From DSWT01 sp035373625 (GTDB lineage Bacteria > Chloroflexota > Anaerolineae > B4-G1 > SLSP01), in NCBI GenBank assembly GCA_035373625.1, contig DAOSNS010000002.1:1-64000 (forward strand): DNA of 64,000 nucleotides. Reading direction: 5' to 3'. A program made the translations under genes and the position numbers. Under the pieces are notes generated by a model. The model was given only the letters and a program-made list of their open reading frames with translations, ran no database searches and had not been told where the DNA came from. Of this stretch, positions 32,809 through 41,761 are shown piece after piece; the stretch's first letter is position 1; every line of letters starts with the position of its first letter.

Positions 32809-33447
32809 GTGAGTGCGCCCATTCTCTCTATACGCAGACCTCAAGCCATTGCGCGGGCCGTGGACTTGCTCAAAGAAGGACAACTTATCATCATTCCCAC
32901 CGATACCATCTACGGTATTGCTGTGCTTCCCGATAACCCCGAAGCCATCGTGCACCTCTACGAAGTGCGCGAGCGCGTCTCTGAACCGGCGTCCCCATTC
33001 TTACTGGCCGATATCCCCTATATGGAAATTGTGGCCCGTGCGAATCGCACCGCCTGGCGTCTGGCGCGCCGTTTCTGGCCTGGCCCGTTGACGCTCATTT
33101 TGCCGCCGCGTCCCGACTACCTGCCTGCTGTGCGGCGTGCCATGCCTGTGGCGTTGCGTGTGCCGAATTTTCCGGCTTTGTTACCCCTTCTCGAAGGGAT
33201 TGGGGGAATCCTCTTCGTGAGCGGCGCGATTTGTTGTGGCGATCCCCCCGCCGTGACGGCACAGGAAGCCGCGGCCCTCTTTGCGGAACAGGTGGCGTTG
33301 ATTCTGGACGGGGGAGACGCGCCCTTTGGCGTCCCTTCGACCATCCTCGATTGCACGCTGGACCCTCCCAAGATTCAACGTCATGGCGCCGTCCCTGAAG
33401 ATAAGATTTGGGAATTCCTGGCCCTACACCCCGAGTCAAAACGGTGA
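32809..33447 (+). CDS. YrdC/Sua5-family protein, divergent active site
   Basis: 212 residues from GTG 32809. The family makes threonylcarbamoyl-AMP, the first step of t6A. Matches: IIIPTDTIYGIAV, ARRFWPGPLTLILP, VALRVPNF and GVPSTILDCT. Two conserved elements differ: the K-x-R motif reads EVRER, and the S-x-N nucleotide-binding motif (ATSANxSG) reads FVSGAICCG. It could be the true TsaC that serves the tsaB/tsaE genes here, or a YciO-like paralogue with another role. The end overlaps the next start (GTGA). Confidence 0.75.
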   Translation: MSAPILSIRRPQAIARAVDLLKEGQLIIIPTDTIYGIAVLPDNPEAIVHLYEVRERVSEPASPFLLADIPYMEIVARANRTAWRLARRFWPGPLTLILPPRPDYLPAVRRAMPVALRVPNFPALLPLLEGIGGILFVSGAICCGDPPAVTAQEAAALFAEQVALILDGGDAPFGVPSTILDCTLDPPKIQRHGAVPEDKIWEFLALHPESKR

Positions 33448-35351
33448 AACTCAGATACCTTGCTGCATTGCTTCTGATTTTGTTCCTTGCCGCCGGGCTG
33501 CGCTTTTATCGCCTGGGTGTGCAATCCTTTTGGAACGACGAAGGTAACACCGCGCGGCTGGTTGAACGCCCCGTATCGTTGATCATCGAAGGTGCGGCCG
33601 GCGACATTCATCCCCCCGGTTATTACTTGCTGTTGCACGTGTGGCGGGCCTGGGTGGGGGAATCGGAGTTCGCGCTGCGCGGCTTCTCGGCGTTGTGTGG
33701 CGTGCTTATGGTCGCCGTGGCCGCGGCGATCGGTCGTTATGCCGGCGGACGGCGCACGTCGCTCGGCGCAGCCTTGCTGGTGGCCGTGCATCCTCTCGCC
33801 ATCTACTACAGCCAGGAAGCCCGGATGTATGCTATGCTCGGCCTGGCCTCGGCGTTAACATTGTGGGCGGGGATACGAATTACGAAGTGCGAAGTGCGAA
33901 GTGCGAATGGCCAATGGCCAATGGCCAATAGCAAATCGCCCATCACGCATCACGTATCACGTTTTATGTTTTACGTCTTTAGCGTCGCCCTGGGCCTCTA
34001 CACCCAGTACACTTACATTTTCGTCCTGCTGGGGCTGAATCTGGCCTTTGGCCTCGACTGGCTCTTGCGGCGTCCCCGGAACTGGAAACTCTTATGGCAG
34101 TGGAGCATAGCGCATCTGCTAGGCGGATTGGCCTTTCTGCCGTGGGCGCCGATTGCGTTGGGCGCGCGGGGCTGGCGTCCGCCGGATTTGAACTCGGCGC
34201 GGGCCGCCCAGGAGATCGCGCGGGCGCTGCTTGTGGGAATTACCCTGCCGGCTGGCGGGAGGACAACTTATCTGTTTGTCGGCGCCGTGCTCTTGCTGTC
34301 GCTGACGGTACGCGCGCGTTCACGTTTTGCCGTGTGGGCCGCGTTGAGCATGACGCTCGTTCCGCCGACGCTGTTTATCGGCCTGGGCCTTTATCGGCCG
34401 GCATACCTCAAGTTTATGATGATTTCGGTGGTCCCGCTGGCCGTTGTGTTGGCCTTACCGCTGGCGCGTGCCCGCTCACGGGTGGGGAAAATACGCAATT
34501 GCCTTGCCGCTCTGCTCCTCTTGCCGTTGCTGAAGGGGCAGATAGACTCCCTGCAGCATCTCTACACCGATCCCGCCTATGTCCGCGATGACTACCGTGG
34601 ACTGGCGGCGCGCATTGCTGCCGTAGCCCGCCCCGGCGACGCCATCCTGCTCAGCGCGCCGAATCAATGGGAAGTGTTCACCTACTATTACCGGGGGCCT
34701 TTGCCGGTATATCCTGCCCCCTACCGGCCCGATCCGGCGGAGGCATCTGCCTGGGTAGATGGGATTGTAACCCACCACACGCGCCTGTTTGTCCTCTTTT
34801 GGGGGGATGTGGAATCCGATCCCCAACGCCTGATCGAACCATACCTGGCGCAGCGTGCCTACAAGGCCGGGGATATGTGGATCAGCACGGTGCGCCTGGC
34901 GCTCTACGGGACGGCGCCTTTGCCCACCGCACCAACAACGACACTGGATGTCCGTTTGGGCGATACGATCATCCTTGAAGGCTATGCTTTGCCGGAGACC
35001 TCTTTTGCGCCCGGTGACATTGTCCCGTTGACACTGTTCTGGCGGGCAACAGCCACGCCGGCAGAACGGTACAAAGTCTTCGTCCACCTGGTCAACGCAG
35101 AGGAAACATTGGTTGCCCAGACCGACGCTGAACCGGTGGGTGGTTTCGGCCTCACGACATTGTGGCAACCCCAGGAATCCATTCTCGATCGGTACGGCGT
35201 GCTTCTTCCGGCCGATCTCTCTGCAGGGTCATACCGGCTTCTTGTGGGCATGTACGCTTTTTCCGGGGAACGTTTGCCGATCACGCGAAGCGGGCAGGCG
35301 TTGGGGGATGTTCTCCCACTGACAACGCTCACCGTGGCAGCACCACGATGA
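33444..35351 (+). CDS. GT-C glycosyltransferase, PMT/ArnT-like, with C-terminal soluble domain
   Basis: 635 residues from GTG 33444, overlapping the preceding stop. The first extracytoplasmic loop has the metal/catalytic motif FWNDEG and DIHPPGYYLLLHVWR, typical of dolichyl- or undecaprenyl-phosphate-sugar mannosyltransferases. About ten helices follow, then a soluble beta domain from about 490 (TTTLDVRLGDTIILEGYALP). Residues about 144-178 (TKCEVRSANGQWPMANSKSP and onward) are encoded by a short-word repeat inserted in frame in a loop between helices. The 3' end overlaps the convergent gene by 23 bp. Acceptor unknown. Confidence 0.85.
   Translation: MKLRYLAALLLILFLAAGLRFYRLGVQSFWNDEGNTARLVERPVSLIIEGAAGDIHPPGYYLLLHVWRAWVGESEFALRGFSALCGVLMVAVAAAIGRYAGGRRTSLGAALLVAVHPLAIYYSQEARMYAMLGLASALTLWAGIRITKCEVRSANGQWPMANSKSPITHHVSRFMFYVFSVALGLYTQYTYIFVLLGLNLAFGLDWLLRRPRNWKLLWQWSIAHLLGGLAFLPWAPIALGARGWRPPDLNSARAAQEIARALLVGITLPAGGRTTYLFVGAVLLLSLTVRARSRFAVWAALSMTLVPPTLFIGLGLYRPAYLKFMMISVVPLAVVLALPLARARSRVGKIRNCLAALLLLPLLKGQIDSLQHLYTDPAYVRDDYRGLAARIAAVARPGDAILLSAPNQWEVFTYYYRGPLPVYPAPYRPDPAEASAWVDGIVTHHTRLFVLFWGDVESDPQRLIEPYLAQRAYKAGDMWISTVRLALYGTAPLPTAPTTTLDVRLGDTIILEGYALPETSFAPGDIVPLTLFWRATATPAERYKVFVHLVNAEETLVAQTDAEPVGGFGLTTLWQPQESILDRYGVLLPADLSAGSYRLLVGMYAFSGERLPITRSGQALGDVLPLTTLTVAAPR
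33875..33975. repeat. Short-word repeat inserted in frame in a glycosyltransferase gene
   Basis: CGAAGTGCGAAGTGCGAAGT, then three ATGGCCA words, then CATCACGCATCACGTATCAC. It adds about 33 codons with no stop in the used frame. Confidence 0.88.
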
Positions 35352-36177
35352 CCGCCGGCACCGTTGTCAGCGAATCAATCATCGCCACGTGAGGAATCCA
35401 CAACCCGGAAGACGTCCCCCCGTCCAGGTTAAGCGCGACATCCACATCCAGGTCTGCCTCCGTGAGCCAGGTCGCCAGGTCGTGCAGGCCGAAGAAGCCG
35501 CGCGGCGCGATCAACATCAGAATACGCCCGCCGCGGTCCTGCGCCACGACCGTGCGCCGTGCCGGACGGCCATCATCGGCGTCGGCGGGGAACCCCATCA
35601 CCCCGCCGGGTTTGACGAGCACCGGGAAACACTGCACCGCTTCGCGCAGCGGCTCGGTCGGATCATAAGGCCAGGTGCGCAGCCACCGCACACTGACTGC
35701 GCCGTCATCCGTCACCGCGAACATACCGGCGAAATCGCCGTAAGAGGTCCCGAAGACCTCGTGGTTGCTGATCGTCAGCCCGGTGACATGGTAGGCTTCG
35801 GTGAAGTACCCCGCGTTCACCACCAGCGCTGCGCCCGTTTGTTGCGCCCACGCGCTCACCGTTGCCGGCGTGCCCGGCGCGTACAACACGCGGAATGTCA
35901 CGGCGGCCGGTTCCAGGCGGGCGATGGTCACACGCTCTACGTTGGTTCCAACGGCGACATTGAGGCTGCGCACCTCGATCCCCGATCGCAGATTTTGCCA
36001 TCCCGTATCTTCTGGCAATGGCGTCGCTGTAGGGGGACTGATCGGCGGGGCGGTAGCCGTGGGCGACGGCGTTGCTGTTGGCGTGGGGGCAGGGGACGGT
36101 GTGAAAGTCGGCGCGTTGCATGCCAGCATCAACAACATGCCGACGCACAGTACAATTGCGGGCCATCTGTTCGTCAT
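35329..36177 (-). CDS. Phosphodiester glycosidase (NAGPA-type) lipoprotein
   Basis: 282 residues from ATG 36177 (MTNRWPAIVLCVGMLLMLAC); an upstream ATG at 36228 adds 17 residues and would spoil the signal. The N-terminus is a lipoprotein signal with lipobox LMLAC, followed by a Pro/Thr linker (PSPAPTPTATPSPTAT) typical of surface-anchored proteins. The rest matches the phosphodiester alpha-N-acetylglucosaminidase domain (PF09992-like): ALVVNAGYF, RTVVAQDRGGRILMLIA, GLHDLATWLTEADLDVDVALNLDGGTSS in pieces. Probably acts outside the membrane on cell-surface glycans. It diverges from the ileS leader. Confidence 0.8.
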   Translation of the reverse strand: MTNRWPAIVLCVGMLLMLACNAPTFTPSPAPTPTATPSPTATAPPISPPTATPLPEDTGWQNLRSGIEVRSLNVAVGTNVERVTIARLEPAAVTFRVLYAPGTPATVSAWAQQTGAALVVNAGYFTEAYHVTGLTISNHEVFGTSYGDFAGMFAVTDDGAVSVRWLRTWPYDPTEPLREAVQCFPVLVKPGGVMGFPADADDGRPARRTVVAQDRGGRILMLIAPRGFFGLHDLATWLTEADLDVDVALNLDGGTSSGLWIPHVAMIDSLTTVPAVIVVLPR

Positions 36178-36221
36178 AACCGCAATCATACCGCAGATTT
36201 GTGATTTGTGGATTGATCGGC

Positions 36222-36249
36222 TTGACAACTCCCCTGCTTATGGCATAAT
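36222..36249 (+). promoter_or_regulatory. Promoter of the ileS T-box leader
   Basis: TTGACA (36222-36227), 16-bp spacer, CATAAT (36244-36249). The start point near 36256 lies just ahead of T-box Stem I. Confidence 0.75.
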
Positions 36250-36257
36250 TCTTTTTG

Positions 36258-36868
36258 TAATGGCGTTGATGGAGACGAGTACGCGCAAGAAGCCGCTTCA
36301 GCGAATTCGGGGGAGTGTGAGCCGGGTGCAAGAGCTTGCGCGGAAAATCCCTCCGGAGCTGCTCACCGAACAGTCTGGGTAGTCAAGTAGTCATTAGTCA
36401 AGTAGGCATTAGTCAAGTAGTCATTAGTCAAGTAGTCATTAGTCAAGTAGTCATTAGTCAAGTAGTCATTAGTCAANNNNNNNNNNNNNNNNNNNNNNNN
36501 NNNNNNNNNNNNNNNNNNNNNNNNNNNNNNNNNNNNNNNNNNNNNNNNNNNNNNNNNNNNNNNNNNNNNNNNNNNNGTAGGCATTAGTCAGGTAGTCATT
36601 CGACCTCATGACTAAGGACTATCCGACTAACGACTACCTTGACTAACGACTATCCGACTAACGACTATCTGACTAACGACTATCCGACTAACGACTACCT
36701 GACTAACGACTACAAGACTAAGTAAGTAGAGCCGGGGTTGCCGCCCGTTATCCATGGCCCGGCGGTGATGGCCGTCGAACGAGGGGGTTCCCATTGGGAA
36801 CAACCAGGGTGGTACCGCGAGAGCTTGAGATACGCTCCCGTCCCTGTGGGGATGGGAGCGTATTTGTT
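36258..36868 (+). promoter_or_regulatory. Ile-specific T-box riboswitch split by a repeat array
   Basis: Stem I is at about 36270-36378: loop-E AGTA (36278-36281), helix GCGCAAG (36283-36289) with CTTGCGC (36335-36341), and then GGAAAATC with specifier codon ATC (36347-36349), Ile, matching the downstream ileS. The 3' half is at 36730-36868: AGCCGGGG, CCGTTATC, the T-box AGGGTGGTACCGCG (36806-36819) and a terminator CGCTCCC/GGGAGCG followed by TATTTGTT. The two halves are separated by about 347 bp of TAGTC-word repeat with an N gap. A Phe T-box in this window (57319-57610) has no such insertion. Confidence 0.88.
36380..36729. repeat. TAGTC/GACTA word-repeat array inside the ileS T-box, with 100-N gap
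   Basis: Left part of TAGTCATTAGTCAAG words, N run at 36477-36576, then right part of complementary CGACTAACGACTATC words. The trinucleotide TAG occurs at both borders (36380-36382, 36727-36729), as a short target duplication would. Same design as 9318-9798. Confidence 0.92.
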
Positions 36869-36875
36869 ACTTTAG

Positions 36876-37256
36876 GGGGTTGATCCGGCGTGGGAAGCAT
36901 CGTTGCACAATGTCATCGCCGCCAAAGTGACTGCATTGCGGGCAATGGTCCATGCAGTGGGCGGCATCGAAGATCACGTGCATGTGGTCGCTTCTGTGCC
37001 GCTGAGCATTGCGCTATCGGAGTTTATTGGCCGGTTGAAGGGGAACAGTTCGCATTTCGTCAATCACGAGATCAAGCCGGATTATCACTTTTCTTGGCAA
37101 GGCGAATACGGTGTGGTATCATTTGGTGGCAAGCAATTGGATATGGTAGTGAAATACGTCAAGAATCAGCGTCAACATTACGAAGGGCGAACAACTATTC
37201 CATTTTTGGAAACGGATATAGATTCAACCAGTCCAGAGCCGAAGCCGCAGAGCTAA
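36876..37256 (+). pseudogene. REP-associated/IS200-type tyrosine transposase, N-terminus missing
   Basis: The open frame from 36876 (GVDPAWEASLHN) reads a Y1 transposase (PF01797-like): the HUH motif is EDHVHVV, followed by VPLSIALSEFIGRLKG, FSWQGEYGVVSFGG and a helix with the candidate nucleophile tyrosine, MVVKYVKNQRQHY. The usual first 25-30 residues (the Y-H-x-V-W-x-T strand) are absent; the frame opens only 8 bp after the T-box terminator. It lies between the T-box and ileS (104 bp before its start), so any ileS transcript must pass through it. Probably inactive. Confidence 0.8.
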
Positions 37257-37360
37257 TTTTAAGAAAGGGCCTGCTCAGCCCCGAAGGGCTTGGCTCTTTT
37301 AGCTCGATTTTAGCTCGATGCTTTAGCTTCGAGAGAGAAAGATGAGGAGGAGAAAAAATC

Positions 37361-40300
37361 ATGTTCAAACCAGTACCAACGCAGGTTGATTTTATCGCAC
37401 AGGAACACGATGTCTTGAAGTTCTGGGACGAAATTCGGGCATTTCAAAAACTCAATGCTTTGCGCCAGGGCGGCCCGCGTTGGTCGTTCATTGACGGCCC
37501 GATCACGGCCAACAACCCTATGGGCGTCCATCACGGCTGGGGGCGCGCCTACAAGGATCTCTGGCAGCGCTACTGGGCCATGCATGGGTACCAGGAGCGT
37601 TACCAAAACGGTTTCGACTGCCAGGGCCTCTGGGTAGAAGTCGAGGTGGAAAAAGAGAAGGGGTTCAAAACCAAGCGCGATATCGAAACCTACGGTCTCG
37701 CGCCCTTTGTGTTGGAATGTAAGGCGCGCGTGCTGCGGCAGGCTGCCAGACAAACCGAACAGTCCATCCGCCTGGGCTATTGGATGGATTGGAACGATCC
37801 GAACACACTGCGCTGGCTGGCGGATAAGCTGCTCGAAAATCCGGCGCAAGAAGTGACGCTAAACGGTCCCCAGGGTCCCGTCACCGATACCGTCGAGCAA
37901 TTGGTGGGGCGTCTGGGCATGCCGGAAATCGGCGGTTCCTACTTCACCTTTGCCACCGAGAACAACTACACGATCTGGACTTTCCTTAAGGAGGTTTGGA
38001 AGCGTGGATGGCTCTATAAAGGCCACGATGTCATGCCCTGGTGCCCGCGCTGCGAAACCGGCATCAGCCAGCACGAAATCGTCACCGATGGCTACGCCGA
38101 ATTGACGCATGACGCTCCCGTCATTCGCTTCCCCTTGCGTCCGTCCTCGCTCTCTGGGAAGGGCGCCGGGGGTGAGCGAGAGGCGTTGCTCGTCTGGACG
38201 ACGACGCCGTGGACGCTCACCAGCAACGTCGCTGCTGCCGTGGGGCCTGAACTCACCTACGTGAAGGTGCGGGCGCAGGATGGCTGGACATATTATCTGG
38301 CCGAAGGCACACTTTCCACCATCGTCAAAGGAAAGTATGAGGTGCTGGGCCGTCTCAAGGGCGCCGAGATGGTCGGTTGGGAATACGACGGTCCCTTTGA
38401 TGAACTGCCCGCCGTGCAGGCTATGAATGTCCCCGCGTTCCATCGGGTCATCCCCTGGGACGCCGTCGGTGAGGTTGAAGGTACGGGCATCGTTCACATC
38501 GCGCCGGGCTGTGGTGCGGAGGACTTCGCGTTGGGCAAGGAATTCGAGTTGCCGGCGCTGGCGCCTTTGACCGAGGATGGCGTTTTCCTTGAAGGGTTTG
38601 ATTGGCTGACCGGACGCCATGTCCACGAAGTGGCCCACGAAATTTTCCACGACCTGGAGGATAAAGGGCTTCTTTACCGGGTGGACGCTTATACGCACCG
38701 CTATCCGGTCTGCTGGCGGTGCGCCACCCCGCTGGTGTTCCGATTGGTGGACGAGTGGTTTATCAACATGGGCGAACTGTACGATAAGCCACGCGAGGAA
38801 GTTACGGCGGAAGAGAAAGCCCGCAGCCTACGCTATCAGATTATGGATGTCGTGGATCAGATTCAGTGGATCCCCGAATTCGGCTACGCCCGCGAGATGG
38901 ATTGGTTGCACAACATGCGCGACTGGATGATCTCCAAGAAACGCTACTGGGGCCTGGCGCTGCCGATTTGGGTGTGCGATGACCCGGCCTGTGCGCATTT
39001 TGAGGTCATCGGCGATGAGGCCGAATTGCGCGCGCGTGCCATTGCCGGATGGGACGTCTTTGAGGGTCACACGCCGCATCGCCCCTACATTGACGCCATC
39101 AAGATCGCCTGTCCCAAGTGCGGCAGTCCAATGACGCGCATTGCCGATGTGGGCAATCCGTGGCTCGATGCGGGTAGTGTAGCCTATTCCACCACGCAGT
39201 ACCGCACCAATCGTGAGTACTGGAAACAATGGGTGCCGGCTAACTGGATCAGCGAATCATTCCCCGGCCAGTTCCGCAACTGGTTCTACAGCCTGATCAC
39301 AATGAGCACTGTGTTTGAGCAGATCCCGCCGACGAAAATCGTCCACGGCTACTCGACGCTATTTGCGGAGGACGGCCGCCCGATGCACAAATCTTTGGGG
39401 AACGCCATCTGGTTCGATGAAGCCGCCGAAAATATGGGCGTGGACACGATGCGTTGGCTCTTCATGAACCAGCCGCTTGACCAAAACCTGCTGTTCGGCT
39501 ATCACCGCGCTGACGAAACGCGCCGTCGCTTCATCATCCCGCTGTGGAACACCTACGCCTTCTTCGTCACCTACGCACGCATTGACGAGTGGACACCGTC
39601 CGCCGAATTGCTGGAAAACCCCTGCCGTTATGAGGAAGGCCAGCCCAATCTTTGGTCCCCCTGGACGGAAACGGCGGCACCTACCGTGCTGGATAAATGG
39701 ATCATCGCTCGCTTGCGCGAAACGGTCGCCGCGATGACGGAGGGCTACGAGACCTACATCCCGCTCAAAGTCGCCCAGCCCGCCGAGGCTTTCCTGGATG
39801 ACTTGAGCAACTGGTACGTTCGCCGCAGTCGCCGCCGCTTCTGGGCAGCGCGCGGCGCGAGTGTCTCTTCCGACGCCGACAAAGAGGCCGCCTACCAGAC
39901 GCTTTACACCGTGCTGGTGACGTTTGCCAAGCTGCTTGCCCCGGTGCTGCCGTTTATGACGGAGGTGATGTACCAGAACCTGGTGCGCGCCGTGGACCCT
40001 GCCGCGCCGGAGAGCATCCATCATTGTCTGATGCCCACCGCCGAGCCGCTGGACGCGACAGAACGGGTTTTGACAGAGGCGATGGCCGCCGTGCGTCAGG
40101 CAGCGACGCTGGGACACTCGGTGCGCGCGGGCAACAACCTCAAAGTGCGCCAGCCGCTGCGGCAGGCGCTCATCGCTGCCGATCCGCGCCGACGCAATGC
40201 GCTGGGGCAGTTGCTCGATCTGCTGGCCGACGAACTGAACGTGAAAAACATCGCCTTTGTTGCCGAAGAGGGCGAGCTGGTCGAATACAAGCTGCTTCCC

Positions 40301-40819
40301 TTGAACCGGGTGCTTGGCCCGAAGTTTGGGCAGCGCTTCCCCTTGATCCGCAAGGCATTGGAGAAAGTGGAAGCGGCGCGCGCCGTTGCGCACCTGCATG
40401 CCGGTCAGCCGTTGACGTTGAAACTGGACGATGGCAGTGAAGCGGCGTTGTTACCCGAGGAGGTGTTAATCCAGAGCCACGCGCGCGCGGGTTACGGCGT
40501 CGCCGGTGAAGGCGGCCTGGTTGTGGCGCTGGATACCGTCGTGACGCCGGAACTGGAGCAAGAAGGGCTGGCCCGCGAGGTGGTGCGCCGTATCCAGGAT
40601 TTGCGCAAGCAGGCGGATTATCAGCTTACCGACCGGATCGTCGTCCAGTACAAGGCGGAGGGCAAACTGGCGGAGGCCATCGCCGCGCAGCGCGAGATGA
40701 TTGCCGGTGAAGTGCTCGCGGAGGCACTGGAGGCCGTTGCTTCGCCTGCGGGTGACAAGATGCTCGAAGATACGGTGGATGACGAATCGCTTGTGTTGGC
40801 GGTGAAGCGAATCGCCTAG
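37361..40819 (+). CDS. ileS: Isoleucyl-tRNA synthetase
   Basis: 1152 residues, class I synthetase that charges tRNA-Ile. The HIGH signature is divergent, PMGVHHGWGR (53-62), and the KMSKS equivalent is RPMHKSLGN. The editing (CP1) domain is present with TTPWTLTSN. The C-terminal anticodon region and a late domain with KARE-like LAREVVRRIQDLRKQADYQL follow. The upstream T-box reads an Ile codon (ATC), which independently supports the specificity. GAGGAG precedes the ATG. The altered HIGH motif is characteristic of a subgroup I have seen in actinobacterial and chloroflexal enzymes, so it need not mean inactivity. Confidence 0.94.
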   Translation: MFKPVPTQVDFIAQEHDVLKFWDEIRAFQKLNALRQGGPRWSFIDGPITANNPMGVHHGWGRAYKDLWQRYWAMHGYQERYQNGFDCQGLWVEVEVEKEKGFKTKRDIETYGLAPFVLECKARVLRQAARQTEQSIRLGYWMDWNDPNTLRWLADKLLENPAQEVTLNGPQGPVTDTVEQLVGRLGMPEIGGSYFTFATENNYTIWTFLKEVWKRGWLYKGHDVMPWCPRCETGISQHEIVTDGYAELTHDAPVIRFPLRPSSLSGKGAGGEREALLVWTTTPWTLTSNVAAAVGPELTYVKVRAQDGWTYYLAEGTLSTIVKGKYEVLGRLKGAEMVGWEYDGPFDELPAVQAMNVPAFHRVIPWDAVGEVEGTGIVHIAPGCGAEDFALGKEFELPALAPLTEDGVFLEGFDWLTGRHVHEVAHEIFHDLEDKGLLYRVDAYTHRYPVCWRCATPLVFRLVDEWFINMGELYDKPREEVTAEEKARSLRYQIMDVVDQIQWIPEFGYAREMDWLHNMRDWMISKKRYWGLALPIWVCDDPACAHFEVIGDEAELRARAIAGWDVFEGHTPHRPYIDAIKIACPKCGSPMTRIADVGNPWLDAGSVAYSTTQYRTNREYWKQWVPANWISESFPGQFRNWFYSLITMSTVFEQIPPTKIVHGYSTLFAEDGRPMHKSLGNAIWFDEAAENMGVDTMRWLFMNQPLDQNLLFGYHRADETRRRFIIPLWNTYAFFVTYARIDEWTPSAELLENPCRYEEGQPNLWSPWTETAAPTVLDKWIIARLRETVAAMTEGYETYIPLKVAQPAEAFLDDLSNWYVRRSRRRFWAARGASVSSDADKEAAYQTLYTVLVTFAKLLAPVLPFMTEVMYQNLVRAVDPAAPESIHHCLMPTAEPLDATERVLTEAMAAVRQAATLGHSVRAGNNLKVRQPLRQALIAADPRRRNALGQLLDLLADELNVKNIAFVAEEGELVEYKLLPLNRVLGPKFGQRFPLIRKALEKVEAARAVAHLHAGQPLTLKLDDGSEAALLPEEVLIQSHARAGYGVAGEGGLVVALDTVVTPELEQEGLAREVVRRIQDLRKQADYQLTDRIVVQYKAEGKLAEAIAAQREMIAGEVLAEALEAVASPAGDKMLEDTVDDESLVLAVKRIA

Positions 40820-40856
40820 CGTTTGCGGAACAAGGGATTCAGGATATAAAACAGCT

Positions 40857-41135
40857 ATGCGTGAACTGCGGATATTACGCGAAGGCTGGGATACGTTCGA
40901 AGAAGACGAAACACGTTTGTTGCGCCAAATGAGCGTTCACGAGAGCATTCGGCAATGGCTCGCCTTGCAGCGCGCGTTTGAGCATCAATTGCAGGAAACC
41001 GAGGCGCTGTTTGGCCCAGAGCGGAGAGAAGCTCTCGCCCAGTTGCAGTCACGATTGCGTCGCCTGGCGGAATGGCAGAAAGAGCATGGAGAATCTATTA
41101 CGATCCCTGCAAGCGCTTCAGCAGCGTCTGAATGA
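40857..41135 (+). CDS. Small charged helical protein, possible partner of the 41086 nucleotidyltransferase
   Basis: 92 residues, rich in Arg, Glu and Leu, predicted all-helical (ESIRQWLALQRAFEHQLQETEALF and on, broken here). No family recognised. It overlaps the next gene by 50 bp in another frame, so the two are translated together. Overlapping small-protein plus nucleotidyltransferase pairs are typical of toxin-antitoxin modules (AbiE, MNT-HEPN types), but no HEPN R-x4-6-H motif is present here. Confidence 0.6.
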   Translation: MRELRILREGWDTFEEDETRLLRQMSVHESIRQWLALQRAFEHQLQETEALFGPERREALAQLQSRLRRLAEWQKEHGESITIPASASAASE

Positions 41136-41643
41136 TGCCGACATTCCCTCTATCGTCATCGGAGGCGTTGCCGTCGCCGTGTGGGGCGAACCACGCCTTA
41201 CACGGGATGTGGATGTGAAAGTGTTGTTGGAACGCGATGACGCCGACCGCTTGCTGTCTGTGCTCGCGTCTGACTATACATCGCTGCTCGCTGATCCACG
41301 CCAGGCATTGCGACAACAGGCTATGGTGTTTGTGCAAGATACCTTGGGGACGCGGTTGGATGTTTTGTTGGCCGATACGCCTTATGACGTGCTTGCCATT
41401 CAGCGAGGGCGTGATCTCGAAGTGCAGCCGGGTGTGACAATTCGGGTGTGTAGCCCGGAGGACCTGGTAATTTACAAGCTTATTTCAACGCGCTTGCGCG
41501 ATCACGAGGATGCTCAAGGCGTTGTTCGTCGGCAAGGCTCGAATTTGGACGATAAATATGTGCTTTATTGGCTGCGACAGTTTGAGCAATCGTTTGATGA
41601 TTCTACGCTCGTTGCCGAATATAAGCGCTTTCGTAGAATTTGA
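41086..41643 (+). CDS. Nucleotidyltransferase-fold protein (AbiEii/DUF6036-like)
   Basis: 185 residues from ATG 41086. The pol-beta type NTase core is IPSIVIGGVAVAVWGEPRLTRDVDVKVLL: G-G followed by the paired acidic D-V-D, with a third acid at RLDVLLAD. The C-terminal helices include SPEDLVIYKLISTRLRDHEDAQGVV. Such proteins occur as toxin parts of type IV-like systems or as antibiotic nucleotidyltransferases. The overlap with the small gene upstream favours a two-gene module. Another stand-alone NTase is at 43724. Confidence 0.72.
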   Translation: MENLLRSLQALQQRLNDADIPSIVIGGVAVAVWGEPRLTRDVDVKVLLERDDADRLLSVLASDYTSLLADPRQALRQQAMVFVQDTLGTRLDVLLADTPYDVLAIQRGRDLEVQPGVTIRVCSPEDLVIYKLISTRLRDHEDAQGVVRRQGSNLDDKYVLYWLRQFEQSFDDSTLVAEYKRFRRI

Positions 41644-41659
41644 TCGTTTCATTACCACA

Positions 41660-41702
41660 AATCCTCCCAGAGACGAACCGTGTTCCCTTTGGGAGGATTT
41701 TC
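41660..41702 (+). terminator. Rho-independent terminator after the NTase gene
   Basis: AATCCTCCCA, 20-nt loop, TGGGAGGATT followed by TTCTC. Confidence 0.8.
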
Positions 41703-41761
41703 TCATTAACATAGGGATATTAGCACTTGCCCCATTCCACGAAATCCCGTACACTGTACCG

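Noticed and set aside
36258..36381. Small open frame of 40 codons after a good promoter
   Set aside because: Its sequence is the Stem I of the Ile T-box (AGTA loop E, paired GCGCAAG/CTTGCGC, specifier ATC); it has no ribosome binding site.
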